Assembly (NCBI GenBank): GCA_003170135.1
Contig: PMZR01000132.1
Coordinates: 31,807 to 95,806, forward strand
DNA from: Acidobacteriota bacterium
Lineage (GTDB): Bacteria > Acidobacteriota > Vicinamibacteria > Vicinamibacterales > Fen-181
Reading direction: 5' to 3'
DNA: 64,000 nucleotides
Positions within the stretch are counted from its first letter, which is position 1, and each line of letters opens with the position of its first letter. Below the pieces are notes generated by a model. The model saw only the letters and a list, made by a program, of their open reading frames with translations. It ran no database searches and was not told where the DNA came from. This document shows, piece by piece, positions 39,930-48,512 of the stretch. Both the position numbers and the translations under genes were made by a program.

Positions 39930-40357
39930 TCGAAGTGTCAGAGATCAGGAAACGCCTGCGGCAGGCGATGGACCAGGGCAAGCGGGCGAGCGCGGAACGG
40001 CGTACGCGCGCCGATGCGGCCGCGCGGGCGTACGAGACGTTCCTCGAGCAACTCGCGACGCCGGTGTTCCGGATGTTCTCGATGGCGCTCAAGGCGGAGG
40101 GCTATCCCTTCGAGATCTTCACGCCCGCGGGCGGCCTGCGCCTGATGTCCGAGCGGTCGAGCGACGATTTCATCGAGATCTTCCTCGACACGGACGCGGA
40201 TCCGCCGATCGTCGCCGCGCGCATCAACCGCGGCCGCGGCCGGCGCCTGCGGACGACGGAACGGCCCGTGCGCGAGCAGGCGGAGGTCGAGCAGCTGACC
40301 GACGAGGACGTGGTGGAGTTGCTGGTGAGTGAGATCGGGGCCTTGCTGGAGCGGTGA
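39920..40357 (+). CDS. Conserved-looking hypothetical protein coupled to the CoA transferase
   Basis: The 145-residue protein starts with a basic alpha-helix (RKRLRQAMDQGKRASAERRTRADAAARAYETFLEQLA). A small alpha/beta region follows (FRMFSMALKAEGYPFEIFTPAGGLRLMSERSSDDFIEIFLDTD), then an acidic C-terminal helix. No family is recognised. GTG 39920 is favoured because AAGGAG lies 7 nt upstream and the gene overlaps the CoA-transferase stop. Its codon usage matches that of its neighbours. Function is unknown. Confidence 0.65.
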   Translation: MPMIEVSEIRKRLRQAMDQGKRASAERRTRADAAARAYETFLEQLATPVFRMFSMALKAEGYPFEIFTPAGGLRLMSERSSDDFIEIFLDTDADPPIVAARINRGRGRRLRTTERPVREQAEVEQLTDEDVVELLVSEIGALLER

Positions 40358-40358
40358 G

Positions 40359-40448
40359 CCGCAGATTCTCGCCGATGGACCCGGGCCGCAGATTCTCGCC
40401 GATTCTCGCGGACGTACCCGGGCCGCAGATTTACGCAGATTCTCGCTC
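40359..40448. repeat. GCAGATTCTCGCC-type repeat cluster
   Basis: At least four copies of GCAGATT followed by TCTCGCC, TACGC or related sequence occur, interspersed with GGACCCGGGCC-like spacers. This longer unit differs from the 7-nt arrays but lies in the same type of spacer. Confidence 0.8.
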
Positions 40449-40575
40449 GTGACCCCGCGGGTCGCGGCCGTTGACAAGGCGGGCCGCGCGCGGAGCCCGG
40501 CACGCGGCGGAGCCGGCTGCGGGCTGCGGGCTACGCCCCCAGCCGGAACTGCAGCCAGAGAATTTCCGAAAGGCA

Positions 40576-41034
40576 TCAGGCCTGGGGCTTCGTCTCCTCG
40601 CCGACTCCCTCAGCCTGGGGGAGGTCGTCACTTCGAGCCGCGTGCAGGTCCTCGGAGAACACGAATCGTTTCCATTCGAGCGAACGCCCGCCGAAGTTCA
40701 GGAGCAGCCCGCGCTCGAACCGCGTGGCTTTCAAGTAATTGATCATCTGCGCCTGGTCGATCGGGAGAATCTGCATGGAGGCTTTCAACTCGACCAGCAG
40801 TTCGCCGAAGCACACGAAATCCACGCGGTAGAACGACGGGAGCACGCGCCTCTTGAACATGATGCGGAGACCGACCTGGCGGTCGAACGGAATGCCCCGC
40901 TCGGTGAACTCCAGGGCGAGCGCATCCTGGTACACCTGCTCGAGGAACCCGCACCCGAGCACGCGGTTGACCTCGAAGGCGGCGCCAATCACCGCGTGCG
41001 ACTGAGGATCGCGAAGAGGCATGTCTGGCCGCAT
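40576..41034 (-). CDS. GxxExxY family protein (nuclease-like)
   Basis: The 152-residue protein has the family signature GCGFLEQVY, preceded by VIGAAFEVNRVLG. The later YRVDFVCFGELLVELKA has the D-x(n)-E-x-K spacing of the PD-(D/E)XK nuclease fold. QAQMINYLKATRFERGLLLNFG is the conserved C-terminal part. No substrate is known for the family. ATG 41034 gives the usual N-terminus. It is flanked on both sides (40359-40448 and 41953-42043) by the longer intergenic repeat class. Confidence 0.85.
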   Translation of the reverse strand: MRPDMPLRDPQSHAVIGAAFEVNRVLGCGFLEQVYQDALALEFTERGIPFDRQVGLRIMFKRRVLPSFYRVDFVCFGELLVELKASMQILPIDQAQMINYLKATRFERGLLLNFGGRSLEWKRFVFSEDLHAARSDDLPQAEGVGEETKPQA

Positions 41035-41225
41035 GCGATCGAGTGAGGCAAGAACCACGCCCACACAGACCGGCTTGACTGGACGGCCCGCGCCGCCTCC
41101 GCGCGCGAGCGACGTGGCGAGAATCGCGAGCGCGAACGGCACGGCGCGGCGCACAAACTGCGATCTCGGCTCGGGGCCCCGGGCGACCGCGGTCCGTCGA
41201 GGACGCGCGCGACTGGCGGGCAGCG

Positions 41226-41231
41226 TAAAAT
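41226..41231 (+). promoter_or_regulatory. -10 box adjacent to the methyltransferase start (putative leaderless mRNA)
   Basis: TAAAAT ends 6 nt before GTG 41238, the same geometry as at mogA. Confidence 0.5.
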
Positions 41232-41237
41232 CAGGGC

Positions 41238-41924
41238 GTGAAGCCGACGAACGACGTGAACAGGAAAGCGCTCGGCGGACTCCTGAGTCTCGTCGTCACG
41301 CTGGCGGCGTTGCTGTTCCTTCCGGCGTGGACGCTCGACTACTGGCAGGCGTGGATGTTTCTGCTCGTGTTTTCGGTGTCCGTGCTGCTCATCACCGTCT
41401 ACCTCATGAGCAGGGATCCGGGACTTCTGGAACGGCGGATACAGGCAGGACCCGGCGCCGAGCGCGAGGCACTCCAGAAGATCATTCAATTCCTCGCATC
41501 GGTGGTCTTCGTCGCGATGTTCGTCGTGTCCGCCCTGGATCATCGGTTCCGATGGTCTACGGTGCCTGTGTACGTCGTGATGGCGGGAGACAGCCTCGTC
41601 GCGCTCGGCCTCCTCGGCGTCTTCTTCGTGTTCAGGGAGAACACATTCACGTCCGCGACCATCGAAGTCGACACCGCGCAAGTGGTCATCTCGACCGGGC
41701 CGTACGCGTTCGTGCGTCACCCCATGTACATCGAAGCCCTGATCATGTTGGCAGGCGTACCGCTCGCGCTGGGCTCGTGGTGGGGACTGCTCACGCTCAT
41801 CCCGATGACGCTCGTGATCGTGTGGCGGCTTCTGGACGAGGAACGATTCCTGGCACAGAACCTGTCGGGCTACCAAGAGTACACACAGCGGGTCCGGTAT
41901 CGCCTGCTGCCCTTCATCTGGTAG
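41238..41924 (+). CDS. Isoprenylcysteine/phospholipid methyltransferase-family membrane protein
   Basis: The 228-residue protein has about five transmembrane helices and the ICMT/PEMT signature STGPYAFVRHPMYIEALIMLAG, followed by LLDEERFLAQNLSGYQEYTQRVRYRLLPFIW. Members methylate membrane substrates with S-adenosylmethionine; the prokaryotic substrate is unknown. GTG 41238 lies 6 nt after TAAAAT, and no Shine-Dalgarno sequence is present. It is flanked by the repeat block at 41953-42043. Confidence 0.85.
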   Translation: MKPTNDVNRKALGGLLSLVVTLAALLFLPAWTLDYWQAWMFLLVFSVSVLLITVYLMSRDPGLLERRIQAGPGAEREALQKIIQFLASVVFVAMFVVSALDHRFRWSTVPVYVVMAGDSLVALGLLGVFFVFRENTFTSATIEVDTAQVVISTGPYAFVRHPMYIEALIMLAGVPLALGSWWGLLTLIPMTLVIVWRLLDEERFLAQNLSGYQEYTQRVRYRLLPFIW

Positions 41925-41952
41925 GCGTCACGAATCGGCGTGAGACCGTGGA

Positions 41953-42043
41953 TCGAATCTGCGGATCGGGCCTGGGCGGAGCAAATCGGCGTGAATCTGC
42001 GGCTCCGGTTCAATCTGAGTAAATCGGCGTGAATCTGCGGATC
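41953..42043. repeat. ATCTGCGG-type repeat cluster
   Basis: AAATCGGCGTGAATCTGCGG occurs exactly at 41983-42002 and 42021-42040, with degenerate copies at 41953-41967 and 42010-42020. The block ends at the stop codon of the PilT-like gene. Confidence 0.88.
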
Positions 42044-43634
42044 AGGCGAGGCGTTCCACGAATGATGTGTCGATCCCCTCGCGCTTGAGCAGCCCGAGGA
42101 ACCCCTCGCGGTCGCACGCGTTCCGGTAGGCTTCGCGCGCATCGACCGCACCGCTCTGCACGAAGGCGACCAGCGCGTCGTTCTGCGGCACCATTCCGTG
42201 CTTGCGGCCGCTCTCCATTGCCGCGCGCAGCTGCGGTAGGTTCCCCTCGGCCAGCAGGCTCGCCACCGCCGGCGTGTTGAGCAGCACCTCGCGCGCGGCG
42301 ATACGGCCGCCGCCCGTCTTGCGCAGGAGCACCTGCGACACCACCCCGCGCAGCGCGCTCGCCAGCGTCGACAACACCCGCTCGCGACGATCGGCGGGCA
42401 CCTGTTCGACCAGGCGCGCGATCGCACCCACCGCGCCGCTCGCCCCGATGGTGGCAATCACCAGGCGGCCGGCTTCCGCGGCATCGAGCGCGAGCGACAC
42501 GATCTCGGGCGAGCGCAGGTCCTCGACGACCAGCACGTCAGGGTTCTCGCGCAGCGCGCCGCGCGCCACCGCCAGCCACTCGTCGGCGCCGCCGCGCACC
42601 TCGCGCTGGCTCACCAGCGACATCCGGCTCTCCTGCACGAACTTGATCTCGCCCTCGAGCGTGATCACGTGCTCGCTGCGCGTCCGGTTGATCGCGTCCA
42701 CCAGCGCCGCCGTCAACGTGGACTTGCCGCTCGCCCGGGGCCCCGCCACGAGGATGAGGCCGCCGGGTTCGGCGCACAGGCCGAGAATCTCGCGCGACAG
42801 CCCGAGCTGCTCCGCCGAAATCGCCCGCGACGAAATCAGCCGGAAAATACCGCCCGGGCCGCGGTGATCGCGGAAGCTCATGCAGCGGACCCGGCCGACC
42901 TCCGGCACGTCGCACAGCCACTCGGTGCCTTCCCCGCTGCGCAACGCCTGCCGGCTTCGCTCCGGCGCCATGTCGAGCAGCAGCGACTCCACGTCCGACG
43001 GCCCGAGCACCGGTTCGCCGTCGATCACCCCGATCTCGCCGTCCACCCGGATCGACGGCCGCGATTGCGCCGCGATATAGAGCGTCGTCGCGCCGCGCGC
43101 CGCGGCCACGCGCAGCAGGCGGTCGAGGCCCGACAGGCGCGGGGACGTGAACGTCCGGGCGCCCGGGTCGGATCGAATCGAGGTTCGTGTCAGGGGAAGG
43201 ACAACACCCGGCGAAGGCTCCGGCGCGGGAGCGGCCACGGGCGCGCGCCGCACGTCGGCCGCTGGCGGCTGCGCGTCATATGGCGGCGCTCCGGTCTGCC
43301 GCTGGTTGCCGGGCGTGGTGCGCCGGTGTCGCCGAATCTCGATCCAGATGTCGTTGCCGCCACGCGCGGCCACCATCGTGAATCGCTCGCCCTGCGCGGC
43401 TTTCGACCTGGGCAGATCGTACTCAACTGCCCCGACCTCCTCGAGCGCGCGGCGCGAGTCCGACGGCAGGGCCTCCTCGATGATCGCCGTCAGCGCCTCG
43501 AACGTCAGTTCCCGCGCCGACAGTTCCGTCGTCCCCGCCGTCGAGACGATGTAGGGCTTCTCGCCGACGTGCAGCACGAGGGCGTCGCCGTCCGGCCGGA
43601 TGATGGCGCCCAGCAGCGATTCGACCAAGGCCAC
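42042..43634 (-). CDS. PilT/GspE-family ATPase with an extended N-terminus
   Basis: The 530-residue protein has an N-terminal about 100-residue alpha/beta region (possibly PilZ- or MshEN-like), a Pro/Ala-rich linker, and a PilT-type ATPase. SGLDRLLRVAAARGATTLYIAAQSRPSIRVDGEI is the PAS-like part, GPRASGKST is Walker A, and VLVVEDLRSPEIVSLALDAAEAGRLVIATI is the Walker B and His-box region. PilT-like proteins power pilus retraction or secretion. No pilus genes are nearby. GTG 43634 follows GGAGTAACAAGC. Confidence 0.82.
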   Translation of the reverse strand: MALVESLLGAIIRPDGDALVLHVGEKPYIVSTAGTTELSARELTFEALTAIIEEALPSDSRRALEEVGAVEYDLPRSKAAQGERFTMVAARGGNDIWIEIRRHRRTTPGNQRQTGAPPYDAQPPAADVRRAPVAAPAPEPSPGVVLPLTRTSIRSDPGARTFTSPRLSGLDRLLRVAAARGATTLYIAAQSRPSIRVDGEIGVIDGEPVLGPSDVESLLLDMAPERSRQALRSGEGTEWLCDVPEVGRVRCMSFRDHRGPGGIFRLISSRAISAEQLGLSREILGLCAEPGGLILVAGPRASGKSTLTAALVDAINRTRSEHVITLEGEIKFVQESRMSLVSQREVRGGADEWLAVARGALRENPDVLVVEDLRSPEIVSLALDAAEAGRLVIATIGASGAVGAIARLVEQVPADRRERVLSTLASALRGVVSQVLLRKTGGGRIAAREVLLNTPAVASLLAEGNLPQLRAAMESGRKHGMVPQNDALVAFVQSGAVDAREAYRNACDREGFLGLLKREGIDTSFVERLA

Positions 43635-43805
43635 GCTTGTTACTCCGAACTGCTGTGCCCGCGGGCACGCGGGCTCGCCGGCGGCAATCCACTCTGATGG
43701 CTCAACCCGCAGGCGCCCACATTGCAGAATGTCGGCCGATCGCGGCAGAATCTGTAGGTCAGAAGGTGAAAACGCGTGCAAATCATGGCAATTCGGGCGC
43801 GTGCC

Positions 43806-44234
43806 CTAACCGACCTCGTAGATCCGGACCATCTCGACCAGCTTGGGCCCCCGCGTCTGGTAGGCGGGAATCACGCGCGCAGACCGCAGGTACTGGAGCA
43901 TCGCGGCGTCTGAATAGTCCGGCTGGCCGATGCCCTCGATCCCGGCCAGCAACCGCTCCAGCCCGTCGAGCGTCAGGCTCTTGCGGTGCGCCACCGACGG
44001 CAGGGGCAGCACGCCGAGCACGCGGCGGATGGCGACGGTCCGCTCGATGCGGAACGCCACGTAGATCTCGTTGCAGATGAAATTGAACCCGGGGTCGGCG
44101 CGGCATGCAGGCGCGTCTTCGACCCGCAGGAAGCCGACCTGCTCGACGCGGGCCAGTTGCTCGACCAGCGCGGCGGTGAAATCGCCGTCGCCGGACCACG
44201 CCTCGCGATCGACCTGCGTCGATGCAAACGCCAC
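43806..44234 (-). CDS. Hypothetical protein coupled to the ubiE-type gene
   Basis: The 142-residue protein is predicted from GTG 44234, which overlaps the upstream methyltransferase stop (TAGTG). It is globular, with no signal peptide or membrane segment. Recognisable stretches are FTAALVEQLARVEQVGFLRVED, FNFICNEIYVAFRIERTVAIRR and MLQYLRSARVIPAYQTRGPKLVEMVRIYEV. No family is recognised. Coupling to a quinone methyltransferase does not by itself define a function. Confidence 0.55.
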   Translation of the reverse strand: MAFASTQVDREAWSGDGDFTAALVEQLARVEQVGFLRVEDAPACRADPGFNFICNEIYVAFRIERTVAIRRVLGVLPLPSVAHRKSLTLDGLERLLAGIEGIGQPDYSDAAMLQYLRSARVIPAYQTRGPKLVEMVRIYEVG

Positions 44235-44950
44235 TAGGCACCTTTCACGGCGCGGTGCATGGCCATGAATCCGCCGAAGACCCGCTCGTGTGACGCCGCC
44301 TCGAACCCGGCCGACCGCAGCAGCGCGACCACGCCGGCGGCGCCCGGGTAGGTGCGGATCGTTTCGGGGATATACCGATACGTATCCGGGTCGCGGTGCA
44401 GCACCCAGCCGAGCGCCGATCCGACCGTCGTCAGCCAGGCGAGGTACGCGGCACGAATCACCGCGTTCTCCGGCCGATCGAAATCGAGGGACAGGAAGCG
44501 GCCGCCGGGCGCGAGCACACGATGAATCTCGCGCAGCGCGCCGCTGATGTCCGGCACGTTCCTGATGCCGTAGCCGGTGGTCACGAGAGCGAAGGTCGCA
44601 TCGGCAAACGGCAGCGCCATCATGTCGCCGACCAGGAATGACACCCGGGGGCCGGTCTTGGCCCTCGCCAGCTCGATCATGTGCGGGGTGATGTCGAGGC
44701 CGACAACCCGCGCGCCTTCGTGCGCAAGCGGAAACGTGAGGTCCCCCGTGCCGCATGCCAGGTCCAGCGCCACCTCGCCCGGCCGCACGTTCGCCCGCGC
44801 GACGAACCGTCGCTTCCACGCCCGGTCGCGGTTGAACGACAGCAGGACGGTGACCAGGTCGTAGCGGTCCGCGATCGTCGCGAATACTCGCCGCGTGTAG
44901 CGGCGCTTGCTGTGTGGCGTCGAAATCGCGCCGCGAAGTGGGTCGGTCAC
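44234..44950 (-). CDS. ubiE: Demethylmenaquinone/ubiquinone C-methyltransferase family (UbiE/MenG)
   Basis: The 238-residue class I SAM methyltransferase has VRPGEVALDLACGTGDLTFPLA (SAM motif I), the UbiE signatures RVFATIADRYDLVTVLLSFNRDRAWKR and TTGYGIRNVPDISGALREIHRVLAPGGRFLSLDFDRP, and YRYIPETIRTYPG. It methylates the quinone ring in menaquinone or ubiquinone synthesis. GTG 44950 follows an array of 7-nt repeats and has no clear Shine-Dalgarno sequence. It is coupled to the next hypothetical gene. Confidence 0.9.
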   Translation of the reverse strand: MTDPLRGAISTPHSKRRYTRRVFATIADRYDLVTVLLSFNRDRAWKRRFVARANVRPGEVALDLACGTGDLTFPLAHEGARVVGLDITPHMIELARAKTGPRVSFLVGDMMALPFADATFALVTTGYGIRNVPDISGALREIHRVLAPGGRFLSLDFDRPENAVIRAAYLAWLTTVGSALGWVLHRDPDTYRYIPETIRTYPGAAGVVALLRSAGFEAASHERVFGGFMAMHRAVKGA

Positions 44951-44956
44951 GACTGA

Positions 44957-45020
44957 GAAGTCCGTAGTCCGGAGTCCGGGGTCCGGAGTCCGAAGTCCGA
45001 AGCCCGAAGCCCGAAGGGCC
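44957..45020 (+). repeat. Eight tandem 7-nt units (GGAGTCC type)
   Basis: GAAGTCC, GTAGTCC, GGAGTCC, GGGGTCC, GGAGTCC, GAAGTCC, GAAGCCC and GAAGCCC fill the gph-ubiE spacer. They are related to the unit at 13600 and 14550. Confidence 0.93.
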
Positions 45021-45029
45021 TTGCCGGAA

Positions 45030-45698
45030 CTAAGCCGCGGTCGGGCCGTGGTCCTGCAGCACGCTGACAAGGTCCTGCGGCAAATCGACCATAATCTCGG
45101 CTCCGTTCAGTTCGTCGCGAGGCACGTCGCAAAACCCGAAGCCGTAGCGCGCCAGCGCGATGGCCACCCCCGCTGCTCGCGCCGTCCGCAAGTCGATCGC
45201 CGAGTCGCCCATGAGCAGCGTGTCCCCGACTGCGACATCGAAGTCTTCCATCAGCTGCCGCAGCCCGGCGGGGTCCGGTTTGCGCGCATGCGGGCCGTCG
45301 CCGCCCAGCACTTGCGCGAAGAACGGCGCCAAGCCCAGTCCCTGGAGAATGGCCTCGCTCATCCCGCGCGGTTTATTGGTGAGCACCGCCAGCGACGCTA
45401 CGTGGGACAGCGCCTCGAGCGCCTCCGGCACACCCGGGTACGCGTGCGTGTGGACGAGCAGGCGCTCGCCGTACAGGTCGAGAAAGCGTCCGAGCGCGCG
45501 GGGCGCGGGCGGAAGGTGCGCGGCGGTGAAGGCGCGGGCGATCAGTTTCTCGGCGCCCTCGCCGACCATGTGGACGACCGCGTCTTGGTCGAGCGGCTGC
45601 CCGCCGAACTCCAGGATCAGCCGGTTGGTCGCCTGCGCCAGGTCCTGCCGCGAATCGACCAGGGTGCCGTCGAGATCGAAGACCAGCAGCTTGAACAT
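45030..45698 (-). CDS. gph: HAD-family phosphoglycolate phosphatase
   Basis: The 222-residue phosphatase has the HAD motifs FDLDGTLVDS (I), LTNKPRG (II) and GDSAIDLRTARAAG (IV), with a helical cap between I and II. The Gph type is supported by HARKPDPAGLRQLME. It removes 2-phosphoglycolate formed in DNA repair or by oxygenation. ATG 45698 is four nt after queD ends (TAA 45703-45705), so the two are likely cotranscribed from the queD promoter. Confidence 0.87.
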   Translation of the reverse strand: MFKLLVFDLDGTLVDSRQDLAQATNRLILEFGGQPLDQDAVVHMVGEGAEKLIARAFTAAHLPPAPRALGRFLDLYGERLLVHTHAYPGVPEALEALSHVASLAVLTNKPRGMSEAILQGLGLAPFFAQVLGGDGPHARKPDPAGLRQLMEDFDVAVGDTLLMGDSAIDLRTARAAGVAIALARYGFGFCDVPRDELNGAEIMVDLPQDLVSVLQDHGPTAA

Positions 45699-45702
45699 CG
45701 CG

Positions 45703-46113
45703 TTACGTCGCTTCTTCACCGTAGGTCGCCGACGAGGTCGCCGTCTCCCAGACGCGAACCGCCACCACCGGCAATCCCTGCGAGCGCGTGTAGTCGAAGA
45801 TCAGCTTCGCGATGTGCTCGACCGTCGGATTGCTGTCGACCACGAAGATTGGCTCGTTGAGTTGCTGCAAGGGGCGCACCAGCGGATCGTCGCGCCGCAG
45901 CATCATCTTGTGATCGATCTCGCGATCGATCCATCCCTTGACGATGCGCTTGATGTCGCTGAAGTCGCAGACCATGTTGCGGCCGTCGAGCGCGTCGCTC
46001 CGGACTTCGATCTCGGCGACCGCGTTGTGGCCATGCGGGTGCTTGCAGATGCCGTCGTAATCGAGCAGCCGGTGGCCGTAGCAGAACTCGATGCGCTTGC
46101 TGACGGAGTACAT
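45703..46113 (-). CDS. queD: 6-carboxy-tetrahydropterin synthase (QueD)
   Basis: The 136-residue enzyme of queuosine synthesis has zinc ligands His14, His27 and His29 and the catalytic Cys23 (CYGHRLLDYDGICKHPHGHN). VDSNPTVEHIAKLIFDYTR and VRVWETATSSATY hold the remaining catalytic residues. It converts dihydroneopterin triphosphate to carboxytetrahydropterin. ATG 46113 is 6 nt after TACAAT. queC is divergent across a 90-nt spacer. Confidence 0.93.
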   Translation of the reverse strand: MYSVSKRIEFCYGHRLLDYDGICKHPHGHNAVAEIEVRSDALDGRNMVCDFSDIKRIVKGWIDREIDHKMMLRRDDPLVRPLQQLNEPIFVVDSNPTVEHIAKLIFDYTRSQGLPVVAVRVWETATSSATYGEEAT

Positions 46114-46119
46114 GGATTG

Positions 46120-46125
46120 ATTGTA
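46120..46125 (-). promoter_or_regulatory. -10 box adjacent to queD (putative leaderless mRNA)
   Basis: TACAAT on the minus strand ends 6 nt before ATG 46113. Confidence 0.5.
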
Positions 46126-46127
46126 CT

Positions 46128-46188
46128 GGAACGGGGAATGGGGAATGTGGAATATGGAATGTGGGGACCGCAGGCGGTAGGCGGTAGA
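46128..46188 (+). repeat. 7-nt repeats in the queD-queC divergent spacer
   Basis: GGAACGG, GGAATGG, GGAATGT, GGAATAT and GGAATGT (46128-46162) are followed by two or three GGCGGTA-type units. Promoters for both genes must lie within or beside the array. Confidence 0.88.
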
Positions 46189-46203
46189 CGCGGAGGCCGG
46201 AAG

Positions 46204-46926
46204 ATGACCGGTTCGACAGGTTGGCCGGAGGCGCCGCGCACCGAATCGTGCGTGCTCTGCTCCGGGGGTCTCGACAGCATTGTCCTGCTCGAGTGGGCGG
46301 CGCAACACGCGCCGGCACAGCCCGTGTATGTGCGCGCGGGCCTGGCGTGGGAAGCTCAGGAGCTCGACGCCGTACGGCGCATCGTGCAGCCATCCAACGA
46401 CATCCGGCCGCTCGCCATCCTCGACTTCGACGTGCGCGATCTCTACCCGCCGTCGCACTGGGCGCTGCGCGGGACGCCGCCGGCCTATGACACCCCGGAC
46501 CAGGACGTGTACCTGCCGGGGCGCAACCTGCTGCTGCTGTCGAAGACGGGCGTCCTCGCGGCGGCGCGGCGCATCGGCCGAATCCTCATCGGCCCGCTGG
46601 CGGGCAACCCGTTTCCCGACGCAACCAGCGCGTTCTTCCGCGCGATGTCGGAGGCGCTCAGCCTCGCTCTGGCGCACAGCCTGACGATCGAAGCGCCGTT
46701 CACGACGCTGCACAAGGCCGATGTCATCCGGCTCGGCGCCATGCTTGGCGTGCCGCTTGGCGCCACGCTCTCCTGCATGAACCCGCGCGACGGCCTTCAC
46801 TGCGGCCTGTGCAGCAAATGCCGCGAGCGGCGCGACGCGTTCCAGGAAGCGGACATCCCGGATCCCACCACGTACCTGGCCCCGTCACCGCGCGCGTCGG
46901 CCCCGCATCCGATCCCAGAGAAATAG
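46204..46926 (+). CDS. queC: 7-cyano-7-deazaguanine synthase (QueC)
   Basis: The 240-residue ATP-dependent enzyme has the PP-loop SGGLDS at 20-25 and the C-terminal zinc cysteines of LSCMNPRDGLHCGLCSKCRERRDAF. It makes preQ0 from carboxydeazaguanine. The mid-region DVYLPGRNLLLLSKTGVLAA is typical. ATG 46204 is chosen because an upstream in-frame start would translate repeat DNA. queE is not in the window. It is divergent from queD. Confidence 0.92.
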   Translation: MTGSTGWPEAPRTESCVLCSGGLDSIVLLEWAAQHAPAQPVYVRAGLAWEAQELDAVRRIVQPSNDIRPLAILDFDVRDLYPPSHWALRGTPPAYDTPDQDVYLPGRNLLLLSKTGVLAAARRIGRILIGPLAGNPFPDATSAFFRAMSEALSLALAHSLTIEAPFTTLHKADVIRLGAMLGVPLGATLSCMNPRDGLHCGLCSKCRERRDAFQEADIPDPTTYLAPSPRASAPHPIPEK

Positions 46927-46934
46927 CCCGACGA

Positions 46935-48413
46935 TCAGTCCCTGATCGCCTTGGGCGCGACCTGTCCCTCCGGAATCAGCGTCATGAACTTCATCGGATC
47001 GCGGATCGTCCTGAAGTCCGCCCTGGCCTTGTCCAGGAGCGACGGCGACTCGAACAGATCGACGGCCGTCCCAGCCAGCGTCTTCGCGGCGACCAGCATG
47101 CCCTTTTCACCGATGCTCATGCCCGCGCAGGCGGCAATCTGCCAGCTGTGGCCCGGCGCGCCGAACGTGTAGGCGGCCACGTTCAGTTGGCCGACCGGCA
47201 CTTCCCAGCTGACTTCGCCGACGTCGGTCGAGGCCAGGCCCTGGGAGGGCCGGTCGCCGAGCGGTTCGATCGTCTCGGACAGCGCCCGGTCGAACGCGCG
47301 GTTCAACGGCTGCTGCGTCTTCTGCGCGAATGCCTTCTCTTCGTCGGTGAACTTGGGTGCGCCGACGATTTCCAGGTTTCGCTGAATGAGGTCGGCCAGC
47401 GTCCGGTTGGGCAGCACCTCGTGCTGATCGGTTTCCACGCGCACAAACGCGAGGCGCGTCTGGGTCATCATGGCGGCGCCCTGCGCGATCTGCCGCACCC
47501 ACTCGACGTAGCGCTCGACGTCGGTGTGCTTGTTCGCCCGCACGTAGTACCAGACCTCCGCCTCGGGCGGGACGACGTTCGGCTGGCCGCCGCCGTTGGT
47601 GATGACGTAGTGGATGCGGGCATCCTCCTTCACGTGCTCGCGCATGAAATTGACGCCGGTGTCCATCAACTCGACGGCGTCGAGCGCGCTGCGTCCCTCG
47701 TGCGGCGAGGTCGATGCGTGCGCCGCAAGCCCGCTGAAGTGGAACTTCAGCGAAACCATCGCCTTGCTGTAGCTGTAACTCGAGTCGGTGAGATCGCCGG
47801 GGTGCCACGTCAGGACCGCGTCGGCGTCCTTGAAGAGGCCCGCGCGCGCCATGTAGGTCTTGCCGATGCCGGTCTCTTCGGCCGGCGTGCCGTAGAGCCG
47901 GATGGTTCCCTTGATCGCGCCGCTCGCGATCGCCTGCTTCACCGCGAGCGCCGCGCCGGTGCTCGCCGTGCCGAAGAGGCTGTGGCCGCACGCGTGGCCG
48001 GAGTCGATGCCCTCGCGCGCTTTCCGTTCGGGCACGGCCTGCTGTGACAGCCCGGGCAGGGCATCGTATTCAGCCAGGATGCCGATGATGGGATGGCCGC
48101 TGCCGTAGGAGGCGACGAAGGCCGTCGGCATGCCGGCGACACCCTCCTCAACGGTGAAGCCGTTGGCGCGGAGCACCTCGACGAGCTCCTTCGACGACCG
48201 CACCTCCTGCAGGCCGATTTCGGCGTAGCTCCAGATGTGCTGGTTCGTGCGTTTCAAGACGTCGGCGTTCGCGTCGACCCAGCCGAGGGCCTGGCGCTTC
48301 GCGGTGCCCACGCTCGTCGCGAGCGAGCGATCGCGTTGCCGGGCGATGGGCGCTCCGGCAAGGATCGCCACGAACAGAACCGACACGAGTGGAACGAGAC
48401 GTGTGCGTTTCAC
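46935..48413 (-). CDS. Secreted M20-family amidohydrolase (AbgB-like)
   Basis: The 492-residue protein has a signal peptide (about 1-25) and the M20D/AbgB pattern: IIGILAEYDALPG, DSGHACGHSLFGTASTGAA (metal site), YGTPAEETGIGKTYMARAG, a dimerisation domain with HASTSPHEGRSALDAVELM, and a final metal-site His in FGAPGHSWQIAACAG. AbgB hydrolyses p-aminobenzoyl-glutamate; other members act on amino-acid conjugates. GTG 48413 follows AGGAGCATCCC. It is convergent with queC, with 8 nt between them. Confidence 0.88.
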   Translation of the reverse strand: MKRTRLVPLVSVLFVAILAGAPIARQRDRSLATSVGTAKRQALGWVDANADVLKRTNQHIWSYAEIGLQEVRSSKELVEVLRANGFTVEEGVAGMPTAFVASYGSGHPIIGILAEYDALPGLSQQAVPERKAREGIDSGHACGHSLFGTASTGAALAVKQAIASGAIKGTIRLYGTPAEETGIGKTYMARAGLFKDADAVLTWHPGDLTDSSYSYSKAMVSLKFHFSGLAAHASTSPHEGRSALDAVELMDTGVNFMREHVKEDARIHYVITNGGGQPNVVPPEAEVWYYVRANKHTDVERYVEWVRQIAQGAAMMTQTRLAFVRVETDQHEVLPNRTLADLIQRNLEIVGAPKFTDEEKAFAQKTQQPLNRAFDRALSETIEPLGDRPSQGLASTDVGEVSWEVPVGQLNVAAYTFGAPGHSWQIAACAGMSIGEKGMLVAAKTLAGTAVDLFESPSLLDKARADFRTIRDPMKFMTLIPEGQVAPKAIRD

Positions 48414-48512
48414 GGGATGCTCCTGTGAGTGCTTGGAACTGCGCAGTGCCTGCCGGCGGGATTCTAGATCAGGAAGCAGGTCTCTGGCGGACGATTGAGG
48501 GTCAGGTGGGTT

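Noticed and set aside
40359-40450. Small protein encoded by the GCAGATT repeats
   Set aside because: The translated frames only reflect repeat periodicity and have no start with a ribosome-binding site.
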